Source: Schizophyllum amplum
Taxonomy: Eukaryota; Basidiomycota; Agaricomycetes; Agaricales; Schizophyllaceae
Direction: 5' to 3'
Assembly: GCA_007026445.1 (NCBI GenBank)
Contig: VDMD01000063.1
Coordinates: 62,001 to 126,000, forward strand
DNA length: 64,000 nucleotides
A program made the position numbers and the translations under genes. Each line of letters begins with the position of its first letter. Within the stretch, counting starts at the first letter, position 1. The notes under the pieces were generated by a model that was not told the DNA's origin, searched no databases, and worked only from the letters and a program-made list of their open reading frames with translations. Shown piece by piece: positions 33,872-43,172 of this stretch.

Positions 33872-34449
33872 AGAGTTTTGTTCCCTCCTTTCCAAATATT
33901 TGTGCATGCTTCTGGTCATGATTCATATAATTAGTACATACTGATTCTTCTGTGATAAAGCGGTGCTTATGCATTATGTTGAGCGCAACGAACGTGCATC
34001 GCCCTTGCATCGCCCTCTGAGTGACGCCAATGCCCAGGCCACTGCAGACCAGGACAAGTCGGCCTTCTAGCGCAGGGCGAGGGACCTGAAAGTCCCCAAA
34101 GGCACGCGATCGACGTCGATCCTGATGGCGTCAGAACAATACCTTCCATTTTTGGCTTTCACCTCGTCGTCATGCACCCTCGGACAACAGACTCTCCCTT
34201 TCATCGTACCGATTTGTAGCAGCCCCCATGCGGCGCGCTCCCCACTCCCTCACGCAGTGCGGGTTTTCCAATAGTAGCGCGAGCCGTGCGGCCTCGTACT
34301 GCCCGCACCGCGACGTCACTTCCGAGAACAGCCACCGCGATAGACGACAGGCGTCCTGGCCCAGGCTGACTGCCCCCGGCGAATGACGAGTCTGCGCATG
34401 ATGGGTACCCCCGGGCTCTGCTTAGCGCCTGACGTCGTGCATGATACAG
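33872..34449. other. Intergenic region
   Basis: About 580 bp with no recognised gene. It contains the distal promoter of the repeat protein downstream. Confidence 0.35.
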
Positions 34450-34457
34450 TATATAAG
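34450..34457 (+). promoter_or_regulatory. TATA box of the Asn/Gly/Ser repeat gene
   Basis: TATATAAG about 80 bases before the start codon, followed by a CACC-rich, A/C-rich leader. A strong canonical core promoter, suggesting high or inducible expression. Confidence 0.6.
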
Positions 34458-34538
34458 TCGGGGAATGTAGGTGATTTCAGCTCTTCACTTTCCTTGCACC
34501 ACCACCACACCACATCACCCTCCCCCTACATACACATC

Positions 34539-35567
34539 ATGTCCTACGAGCGCGACAACAACAACAACAACGACTCCTACGGCTCGTCCGGCCGCGGCGG
34601 TGACTCCTTTGGCTCGGGCGGAGGCGGAGGCGGCGACTCCTACGGGTCGTCCAACAATGACAGCTACGGATCGGGCGGCGCGGCGGCGATAGCTACGGCT
34701 CGTCCGGCAACCGCGGCGGCGCAGGCGGCAACAGCGGCTCAGGCGGCTACGGCTCCTCTAACAACGAGTCGAGCGGGCGCGGCGGAGGGGACAGCTACGG
34801 CTCGGGCGGCCGCTCGGGCGGCGACTCGTACGGCTCGGGAGGACAGGCTGGCGGCGATAGCTACGGCTCGTCGAACAACGACTCGTATGGGTCGTCGGGC
34901 GGCAACAACAACAACGACAACAACAACTCGTCGTCATACGGCGGCGCCGGCGGCAACGACTCGTATGGATCCTCGAACAAGCAGTCGCAGGGCTCATCCA
35001 ACAACGACTCATATGGATCGTCCAACAACGACTCGTACGGATCGAGCGGCAACAAGCAGTCGCAAGGGTCGTCGAATAACGACTCGTATGGATCGTCCAA
35101 CAAGGACTCCTACGGATCGTCAGGCAACAACGATTCATACGGCTCGTCAGGCAACAACTCGTCGTCGAACAACAACAACTCCTCGTCTAACAACAACTCG
35201 TCGAACTCCAACTCCTCCGGCAAGCTCGACATGTACGACAAGGGCGTCAAGTACGCGGCGGAGAAGGCGGGGTATAACCTCGTGAGTGTCGCGTCATTTT
35301 GGATTTTGCGCGCGATCTGCCTTCGTTTATGATCTCCCTCTCTCCATATCTTCCACTCCATCCTTCTTCTCCTTTCCCTCGTCCTTTACTTCCCGTCATG
35401 AATGTCCACTGCTACGCCGTCGGTGCCCTCTTCACGTCCCTCGTTCTCTCGTCCTCCTTCCCTCTTGCTCGTACTTCACTCGCTGACCACAATAACAGGA
35501 GGATAACACCGCAGACAAGATCGGTGACCAGGTGAAGAACCTCGTCGGCGGGTTCGGCAAGAACTGA
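34539..35567 (+). CDS. Asn/Gly/Ser/Tyr-rich repeat protein with short conserved C-terminus, one frame break
   Basis: Starts MSYERDNNNNNDSYGSS and consists of many copies of a DSYGSS(N/G)N-type unit and its SQGSSNN variant, followed by an Asn/Ser spacer and a helical end (KLDMYDKGVKYAAEKAGYNL, then DNTADKIGDQVKNLVGGFGKN). Exon 1 ends at 35281 and exon 2 is 35499-35567. The repeat frame of the first 140 bases and that of the rest differ by one missing base near 34680 (around 'ggcggcgcggcggcg'). Without correction the reading becomes an Ala/Thr-rich frame unlike the repeats. Soluble, no signal peptide. Low-complexity Gly/Ser/Tyr/Asn composition resembles phase-separating or stress proteins, but function is unknown. 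Confidence 0.66.
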
Positions 35568-36191
35568 GAGGCGGACGCCAACTGAGGGGCTGAGGCAGAT
35601 GCACCGACGTCGAGACGGAAGAAGCAAGGACGTTGAAGCAGAATTGTAGTAACGGACCATTCTCAGGGACTATGTATCATCGCAAGTGTAACGCTGTACA
35701 AGGGGCCTGCAGGCTGCGGTGCAATCCTAGTGCTAACAAGCCAATTGTCAAGCCAGAGCCGTTCTTCCAAGTCATTGCCCCTGAAGCTGAAAGCTTGAAG
35801 TTGTTGAACGCTGATATTCTGTGCACAGTCAAAATGGCCAGAGGCCATCTTGATTGAGCTGAAAATCGGCGGTGCTTGAAAGTTTGCGGCTCGTTTGAGC
35901 GGATGAGTCATGGCTGAGAGGCACGCACGTGCATGTTGATCTGAGGCACGTGCATTAGACATATCTCTTGTGACTGAGTGGTCTGTACCGGAAGCACCCA
36001 TAAGCTGAAGGTCATTCAGGCCTGCGATAGATGTCCAGTCCAGTCCAATTTCCTGGATTTTCTTGTGGTCGCTGTGCTGGCCAGCGCCCAAGAAGTAAGC
36101 GCCCGGCGATAAGTCCATATTTGGAACGATGATGATCTGTTTGTTGTAGAACTCGACCTTGTCCTCCTCTTTCTCCTCCTCGTCCTCGTTA
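35568..36191. other. Intergenic region, calcineurin upstream
   Basis: About 620 bp. A CT-rich stretch at 36160-36190 immediately precedes the calcineurin start. I see nothing else; a minus-strand frame at 35663-36199 has no recognisable content. Confidence 0.4.
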
Positions 36192-38635
36192 ATGGACAAT
36201 TACTATGTGCAAGCTGCGCTTTCTCAAATCGGCAGCAGAAATCCGTCTCAGGGGACGAACTTGACCGCGCAGGTCCACTTGCGACAGGTGCCAACAGTGC
36301 GTCGCATTCCCCTAATGCACACGGCCGAGACGAGCTAATCGCGGACTCTGCAGGTGCCGGAACCCAACGCAAAGCGACCGGCAGACTCAGAATTCTACGC
36401 TACGGATGAGAACGGCGAGGTCAAGCCAAACCCGCTGTTCCTCAAGTCCCACTTCTTCCGCGAAGGGCGCTTAACGGAGGAGCAAGCGCTCTTTGTCCTC
36501 AGCCGCGCGACCGCGCTTTTGAGCCAGGAGCCGAACGTGGTGGAGGTGCAGAGTCCGGTTACGAGTGCGTGTACACAATTCCTCAGGCGTATAGCGGCCA
36601 CTGATCCCGACTTGTAGTATGCGGAGACATACACGGCCAATACGTGAGCCCCCTGCTCCCAGCCACTGTGCATGCCCCCTTACGTCGCTCCCCAGTACGA
36701 TCTGATGAAGCTTTTTGACGTCGGCGGCTCTATCCACGACAACAGCTACCTCTTCCTCGGCGACTACGTCGATCGGGGCTGCTTTGGTATCGAGGTCAGT
36801 CCGGGTCGCCTCCCTCGAGTAAGTCCCTCTCTAAACCCCCGCCGCGCCCGCCGTTTTTCAGTGTCTCTTGTACCTGTACAGCTTGAAATTGTGGTATCCG
36901 AACCGCTTCACCCTCCTCCGCGGCAACCACGAGTGCAGGCACCTCACCGAGTACTTCACCTTCAAGCGCGAATGTGCGTGACGAGCGAAGTGCAGGGTGC
37001 CGTGCTCACACGCTCACAGGCCTACATAAATACTCTCCGCGTGTCTATGAAGCGTGCATGGAGTCCTTCTGCGCGCTGCCCGTCGCCGCCATAGTCGACG
37101 GGCGCTTTTTCTGTGTGCATGGCGGGCTATCACCCGAGCTCGTCACCATCGACGACCTCATGAAGGTGCGCTTTAGCGCGCTGTCAGTCGTTCACGACTC
37201 ACACTTCGCAGATGAACAGATTTCAAGAGCCCGGCTCGCACGGCTTGCTATGTGATCTGCTGTGGTCTGACCCCATCGCCAATTTTGGTCGGGAAAACGA
37301 GCCCACGCAGGGTAATCCCGGACTACCACCAGGGACCCTCTGGCTGCACAATGCAACGCGAGGCTGCTCGTTCTTCTTCACGTGCGTCTCTTCATTCCCT
37401 CGCGCGACATGCGCTGACGCGCTGCTGCTCAGATACGAGGCCGCGTGCGCGTTCCTCGAGCGCAACGGACTCCTGGGCATCATCCGCGGACATGAGGCGC
37501 AGGACGCGGGATACACGATGCACAAAAAGACACCCACGAAGCGCTTCCCGTCCGTCATCACCATCTTCTCCGCGCCCAACTATCTCGACGTATACCACAA
37601 CCGCGGCGCGGTCATCAAGTACGCGAATCGGGGCATCACCATCCGCCAGTACAACTCGTCGCCGCATCCATATTGGCTGCCGAACTTCATGGACGCGTTC
37701 ACGTGGAGCTTGCCGTTTGTGGGCATGAAGAGTACGCATGCGCGAGCTGCGCTCTGTGTATGTTGATGCTGATTTGTCGGCGCAGTCACTGAGATGCTCC
37801 TTGCCATCCTCTCTATCTGCTCCGAGGAGGAGCTCGACGGGAGTGACTCAGACGAGGACGAAGATGCACGCGCGCTCATGTCGCCGGACAACAGTGCGCG
37901 CCGGCAGCAGATCAAGAGCAAAATCATGGCCGTCGGCCGCATGCAGCGCGTCTTCCAGCTCTTGCGGGAGGAGACAGAGAACGCGACAGAGCTTGCTTCT
38001 GGGTTCCCGGGCTTAGGCGTCCCCGGGCTCGGCTCCGAAGGTGTGGCGGGGAGGTCGTTGGATGGTGAGTTATTGTCTCTAGGTGTTTTTGAGGCACAGT
38101 GCTAACATGGTTGGCAGGCGGGGACGGCGGGGCCGAGTCTATGGGCGTGGAGGGCATGCCAGGTGGACTGGGCGGGCCAAACAATCTGGGCATACACGAA
38201 GCCAAGCTAGCGCGTGCAATACGGTCGTTTGATGATGCGTGCGTAATTTTCTCATTTCCGTTGTGCTCCACGACTCAATCTGTTCCCTTCATAGTCGGCG
38301 ATCCGATCTCATCAACGAACGCCTACCGGAGTACGACCCGTCACCGACGATATTCCCGGCCAGCATGCGCTTGCCAGGACGGAGAGGGAGCGGCGAGTGA
38401 GTCTTCGACGCACTTCTTGTCCTTTTTTCAAATTTTGCTTCTTCATCATCTCGGTGCCCATACTTACTACTGCCTACCTTTTAGCGAGGGCATCAACATG
38501 GAGTTCCTCATCAAGAAGACGCTGGAGGAGGAAAGCCAGGATAGCGGCGTCGTCGAGCGGCTGGCGGAAAAGATCGCGCGCGGGCGGAAGGTGACGGGCA
38601 GGCCGAGGCCGTTGAAGCGGCACGAGACGACATGA
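36192..38635 (+). CDS. CNA1: Calcineurin A, catalytic subunit of Ca2+/calmodulin-dependent phosphatase PP2B
   Basis: Predicted 606 aa from twelve exons (36192-36296, 36354-36564, 36618-36643, 36696-36794, 36862-36973, 37020-37165, 37212-37381, 37433-37731, 37786-38064, 38118-38238, 38295-38396, 38485-38635), frame intact. Phosphatase motifs: GDIHGQY (109-114), GDYVDRG (136-142), RGNHE (167-171), VHGG (217-220), [10 protein letters not shown] (from 308), giving the metal ligands and catalytic His. The B-subunit helix begins near residue 390 (ITEMLLAIL), the calmodulin-binding helix is [20 protein letters not shown] (427-446), and the autoinhibitory segment is [17 protein letters not shown] (from 519). 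It dephosphorylates Crz1-type factors in the cytosol. It is more diverged than typical basidiomycete calcineurin: AHEAQ is GHEAQ, and about ten extra residues ([11 protein letters not shown]) follow FGRENEPTQ before the RGCS motif. Confidence 0.92.
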
Positions 38636-38839
38636 GCGGGGTGAATGAGCGGGTAACCAGATCGTGGCTGCAGATCGGGTGAGCCAACGGATCTCGGATG
38701 TCCGTGGGTAAGAGGCGGATGGGCCTGATTTGCGGGATCGGCGGGGCGTGCAAGTACGGGACCGCGGGAGTCGATCCTCGCCTGATGTGAAGACGCGGCC
38801 ACATTGCAGAACTTTGCGAATGTCGAGCTGGTCGAGATG

Positions 38840-38916
38840 GCGAGGGCGAGGGCGAGGGCGAGGGCGAGGGCGAGGGCGAGGGCGAGGGCGAGGGCGAGGG
38901 CGAGGGCGAGGGCGAG
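38840..38916 (+). repeat. GCGAGG hexanucleotide microsatellite
   Basis: About thirteen tandem, almost perfect GCGAGG units starting about 200 bases after the calcineurin stop. The G-rich strand could form a quadruplex and the length is probably variable between strains. Antisense reading yields a Ser-Pro repeat that is not a gene. Confidence 0.9.
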
Positions 38917-39104
38917 AACGACGATGGGGTGTTGGGGTTTTGTATCGGGCGAGAGAGACATGAGGCGCCCTCTCTTTTGGATATCATATCTGCCACCACT
39001 AGCTGTCACTTACTTATAGTACATACCAATACCTTCTACTACCTACTTGAATCATCATCGTGTCTGTATTGTCACTTGAGCGCGTGCGACGTAGTCTCAC
39101 GGGT

Positions 39105-39153
39105 CAGACTCTTCTCACAGAAGACGGGGGGAAAGGTCAGTGAGAAGAGTCTG
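39105..39153. repeat. Perfect 14-bp hairpin
   Basis: CAGACTCTTCTCAC (39105-39118) and GTGAGAAGAGTCTG (39140-39153) are perfect inverted copies around a 21-base loop containing six consecutive G. It sits just outside the left end of the inverted-repeat nest. It could act as a transcription-pausing hairpin or be part of the element. Confidence 0.7.
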
Positions 39154-39973
39154 ATCGGAGCAACGCTTACCGTATGTCTGTCCGAATCGTGGGAACATAA
39201 ATGACAGATTCTTGACCGCGGAACTCACCGAGATGGACTCAGCGGTTCGATATGTCCCGAAACGGTAATCGGACTCTGTAATCGCGTAGAGCGTAGGCGC
39301 GTCGTGGTGCTCATCACTTTGACCTTTCACTACTTACACCACACCCTGCCATGGCGCGTTGCACCTCAATGCTATATAGACCTTCATCCTCAACCGAAAT
39401 TGACTCCCAAATATGTACCCAAACACGCACTGGTGTCCAGGCCTGAGGGCTGCATCAGTCAAACAACACATATTTGAAGTCGGACACAACTTCTAACTTC
39501 GATTCTCCTTAAAGTCGACGAGGGAGAGTCCTTCCTCGTTGTCTCTGCAACTGACTAGGGGAACTTGGGAAGGCCATCACGTCCTTGTCGCCGGCGCAGA
39601 AATGACACCGTTTGCGCTTAGTGATCGTCAGCGGAACCAGCTAGCAATATATGCTAAGGTTCCCCCCTTGAGCATGCAGGAAGGGTGCACTGGAGTCCCC
39701 TCTGGCGTCTCCACCGTTGTAGGCTGGGGAATTCAGTGGAGTGTTGCGCTTTGCACGCTGCCTCTGTCCGCTGTTGATCGCTGATTCGGATTACAACGTA
39801 CAGTATTCAAGGTGCACCTCGTATGGATACGGCAAAAAAATCATCTTGAGCCCTTTCCTCTGCTGGGCAGAATTACATGAGGAAGGGTGGCGAGAGAGCG
39901 TCGAGGATGAGGTCGAGCGGGTCAAGCGCGCTTCCCCACCGCTTTGGGACAGTGTCAGATCGCTGGTCCATCA

Positions 39974-40444
39974 GAGACGATGAGCTAGACCGATTTCCTT
40001 TTTCGGCTCAAAAATTCGGCTTTGCCACAACGGAAATTTGTAGACAGCTCCTCGTACAGACACTCGTCTCTTGCAAAACTTTGACATTATATGTGGCATA
40101 CAGATCAACACACATATGAATTTTCTGGCATCTTTCTTTACAGCCAGAGGCTCGCGACACGCTTTTTGAGCATTTCGGCAAAATCCGTTGTTATGCCTTC
40201 CATGCATACAACTTGCCTCACAGAGCCCTGATCAGCTTCTGCTTTGGCTAAGACATTCCTTGTTATGTCCTTGATGCCTGTGTCGATTCTCAGATTTCTG
40301 TGGGGCTTACTGCAGCGGGGAATGGCAGAAGGCGCAGGCGGGGAGGATGCACCGGTCAAAGCGGGAAAATGGCCCACATCCGAAATTCGGCTGGCTCAAA
40401 AAGGAAATTAAAAGCCGAATTTCGGTCTAGCTCATCGTCTCTAT
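39974..40444. repeat. MITE-like unit with 21-bp terminal inverted repeats
   Basis: AGAGACGATGAGCTAGACCGA at the left end and its reverse complement at the right (about 40424-40444), with weaker inverted similarity inward ('ttcggct', 'tttcctttttgagcc'). About 470 bp, no ORF of note, which fits a miniature inverted-repeat element. It abuts the long hairpin with one base between. Confidence 0.62.
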
Positions 40445-40445
40445 C

Positions 40446-40960
40446 ACACTACAGGCGGACGGGAATATGTCGTTGGACATACTGTTAGTCATTTCTGTAA
40501 CCATATATACTAAATTACTGCTGCAAAACTAAGTCAATATCGCATGTGAAGAATAATGTTTGTCTTCAGAGAAACATTAGGTTTGACCTCCGGACATATG
40601 TCACGTATCCCGGCCGTCAAAGGCTTCGGGATATCTTATTTTCGCCCACGGGCATACGTCAGCGATAACCACGGATATTTTCAATGTATGACCAGATTCC
40701 CATTGTTCATCCGGTCATACATTGAAAATATCCGTGGTTATCGCTGACGTATGCCCGTGGGCGAAGATAAGATATCCCGAAGCCTTTGACGGCCGGGATA
40801 CGTGACATATGTCCGGAGGTCAAACCTGATGTTTCTCTGAAGACAAACATTATTCTTCACATGCGATATTGACTTAGTTTTGCAGCAGTAATTTAGTATA
40901 TATGGTTACAAAAATGACTAACAGTATGTCCAACGACATATTCCCGTCCGCCTGTAGTGT
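40446..40960. repeat. Near-perfect 248-bp-arm palindrome with 19-base loop
   Basis: The left arm is 40446-40693 and the right arm 40713-40960, reverse complements with only a handful of mismatches (for example attaggtttgacc vs atcaggtttgacc, and tttctgtaac vs tttttgtaac). Outer ends are acactacaggcgg / ccgcctgtagtgt. The 19-base loop is agattcccattgttcatcc. Transcribed, it would give a long double-stranded RNA hairpin. No protein evidence. Confidence 0.9.
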
Positions 40961-41035
40961 CACCCGGTGATTTCCGTCGTCAAAATACTGACATTTATCT
41001 TCCCACGATTCGGACAGACATACGGTAAGCGTTGC

Positions 41036-41439
41036 CTATCCCAGACTACGTGCGACGTGTCGAGTTCGAAAAGGGTCAGCTCGGGGTCAGCTTCAACTTG
41101 CAAGCCCCAAAGCTCTACTAGCGCTTAGATCTGATATGTAATAGTGGCTGGCTATGTCGCCGGTTCGACTCATTCCATAATAATGAAAGTACTACAAGTG
41201 AGATACTGTTGTACACGAAGCTTCGGAATATGTTATCGTATCATGTAGAGCATCGTAAGGTGACATGAGTACACATATATAGAGAACTTTGTCCTTGGGT
41301 ATATTGTAGGAAAATCGTGCGTCTCGCAAAGTAGTCACCTAATTTCCACCTGCCACCGATGGGAAACCGGGCAGCACGGACACCGCAGACCGCTGAGCCT
41401 ATCATCGAATCATATGCCGTTATGTCCGTGAGCGAGACG
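41036..41439. other. Intergenic region
   Basis: About 400 bp between the repeat nest and the stop of the F-box-like gene. 'gccggttcgactc' at about 41160 looks like a pol III B box, but I see no cloverleaf. No gene called. Confidence 0.4.
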
Positions 41440-43172
41440 CTATGTTGCAGTCACCGCTTTCGTAAGAGCCAGATACGCGTTGACCTCCTGCCAGCGCGCT
41501 CGGTACGCATGTTCGAGAGAAGCCCAGTCGTTGTCATCCTCCTCGGTGGCCCACCCAACCACCCCGTCGTCCACACACACAGCCTCCAGTCGAGGAAAGG
41601 CAAGACGCAACGCATGCGCTATGGGATCTGCATACGGCGCGGGCCCTGCTCCGACAGGGGCAGAAAGCGTCGTTCCTTTATGCGGCACCATAGACTGCGA
41701 TGGCGACCAAGAAGTGATCGACGACGAACCCACCCCGAGCATGACCAGCGCCTCATGCGGCGTACCACGGAGAAGCATCGCCCGGACGTCCCGCAGCGCG
41801 CCATCCGCATCCCGCATATCGAACACCACGTCGAGCTCCTGCAGATCCGGCGCCTGCCGTGCGAGCGCCATGACCCCGCGAAGAGTGGCGCGGGGCGGCG
41901 CTCGCGCATGGTTGCACCCTGGGAGCGTGATGCAGACTGCGTGCCGCCACCAGGACCCGATGGTCAACAACTCCTCGTCCGTGAAGTTGCAGCCATCCTG
42001 CGAGGTGATGCATACGTGGATGAGACCCGGGAATGCACGCAGAGGCGCGACGATGGGCAGCGTGATGATGTTGTCCGCGCGGGGCGCGGCATCATCGTCG
42101 TCCTCGTCGTCGAAGTGATTGCACGAGAAGGCGACGCGTGTCAGAGTACGTGGGTCGACGCCGCGCGCGAGCTCGGTGAGGAGAGCGTGCAGCTGCGGCG
42201 TATTGCAGGCGCTCGTGGAGTGGCAGTGGAGGACCTCCAGCGGGCACCGGTTCATCGCCCCAAAAAGCGACATGGCGAAGGCGTGAGATGTGCAGATGAC
42301 TTTCAACTCGCGTAGCGCGCTGAAGCTGCCACTGGGGAAGCCCTGTCCTGGCGCGGACTCGGTGAACTCCAGTGTCGAAAGATGCGATAAACTGGAGAGA
42401 TACTGCAACCCGCCGTCGGCGATGCGGCCTTTTGTTCGCAGATGTCGCAAGGGAAGGCCCACGATGAACGACGCAAAGTCTTGCGCATCAGGATCCACAT
42501 CGGGCAGTGCAGGCGGTTGCATAGCGATATGTATACGAAGGTCGCCGAGCGTTCGGCACATAGACTTGATGGAGGCGAGGGCGGCTCGTGTTTCCGGTCT
42601 ATCCCATTGCCCGTGTATGTCAAGCATTTGGATATTCGGGTTCAAGAGGCGGCGTATGTATCGCAAGGCGTCGCTGGTGAGGGAGAGGGAGTGCAGATAG
42701 GGGAAGGAAATATATGGCGAGAGATGGATGAAGATGCTCTTCATGTCGATGAATACGTGAGGGTTGTAGCCGATACCCAGTTCCTTGATGAAAGAGCAGT
42801 AGTGGATGAACCGAATGGCCTCCCCCCGCGCGGGGCTACGAGTCACAACCTGCAGATGGGAATTAAGCCTATATTGTTGAAGGGGACATGAGTACTCACA
42901 AGCTTATATTGTGAGTACATGGAGCCAGGAGCTTCATTGAACTCCTCTTCGACCCAAAGACGCGAAGGGAGCACCTTGATGAGGTTGGATAGCGTATGCT
43001 GAGTATGCCATAGCGCTGAGAGGGCCGGCACCTCGAAGAGTTTGGCTGTTCGAGAGAGATCCGCGAGTGTCTTGCGCGCGACGTGAGGTTCGTGGCATGG
43101 TTGGAGAGAGTCCAGGCGCAGGACATCGCAGATGAGGTCGACCAGCTCGGGGACATGGAACAGTGGGTGCAT
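41440..43172 (-). CDS. F-box-like / leucine-rich protein (560 aa)
   Basis: Two exons (43172-42900 and 42849-41440), joined at CTT/GTT in frame. The start MHPLFHVPELVDLICDVL, followed by a run of short helices with KTLADLSRTAKLFEVPALSALW, is the usual opening of the very large basidiomycete F-box-like family (x-hP-E-hhxxIhxxh). The rest shows loose leucine-rich repeats: LHSLSLTSDALRYI, LRHLRTKGRIADGGLQYL, LSTLEF, LRELKVICTS. Members act as SCF ubiquitin-ligase adaptors through Skp1; here the F-box is weak, so Skp1 binding is inferred only. An open frame continues upstream of the chosen ATG without another ATG close by. No signal peptide. Confidence 0.78.

Larger units (their letters stand above)
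39160..41035. mobile_element. Composite non-autonomous element bounded by about 70-bp terminal inverted repeats
   Basis: The left end reads GCAACGCTTACCGTATGTCT and continues TGTCCGAATCGTGGGAA to about 39228. The right end, reverse complemented from 41035 to about 40965, starts with the same bases and stays similar for about 70 positions. The 1.9 kb between holds no transposase-like frame, so if it is a transposon it depends on a partner elsewhere. Two further inverted-repeat units lie inside (39974-40444 and 40446-40960), so this looks like nested insertion. I could not establish a target-site duplication. Confidence 0.6.

Noticed and set aside
34680..35285. Ala/Thr/Arg-rich reading of the repeat gene and an antisense DDPYESLL-type repeat ORF
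   Set aside because: Both are out-of-frame readings of the DSYGSS repeat; the sense repeat frame is clean apart from one break.
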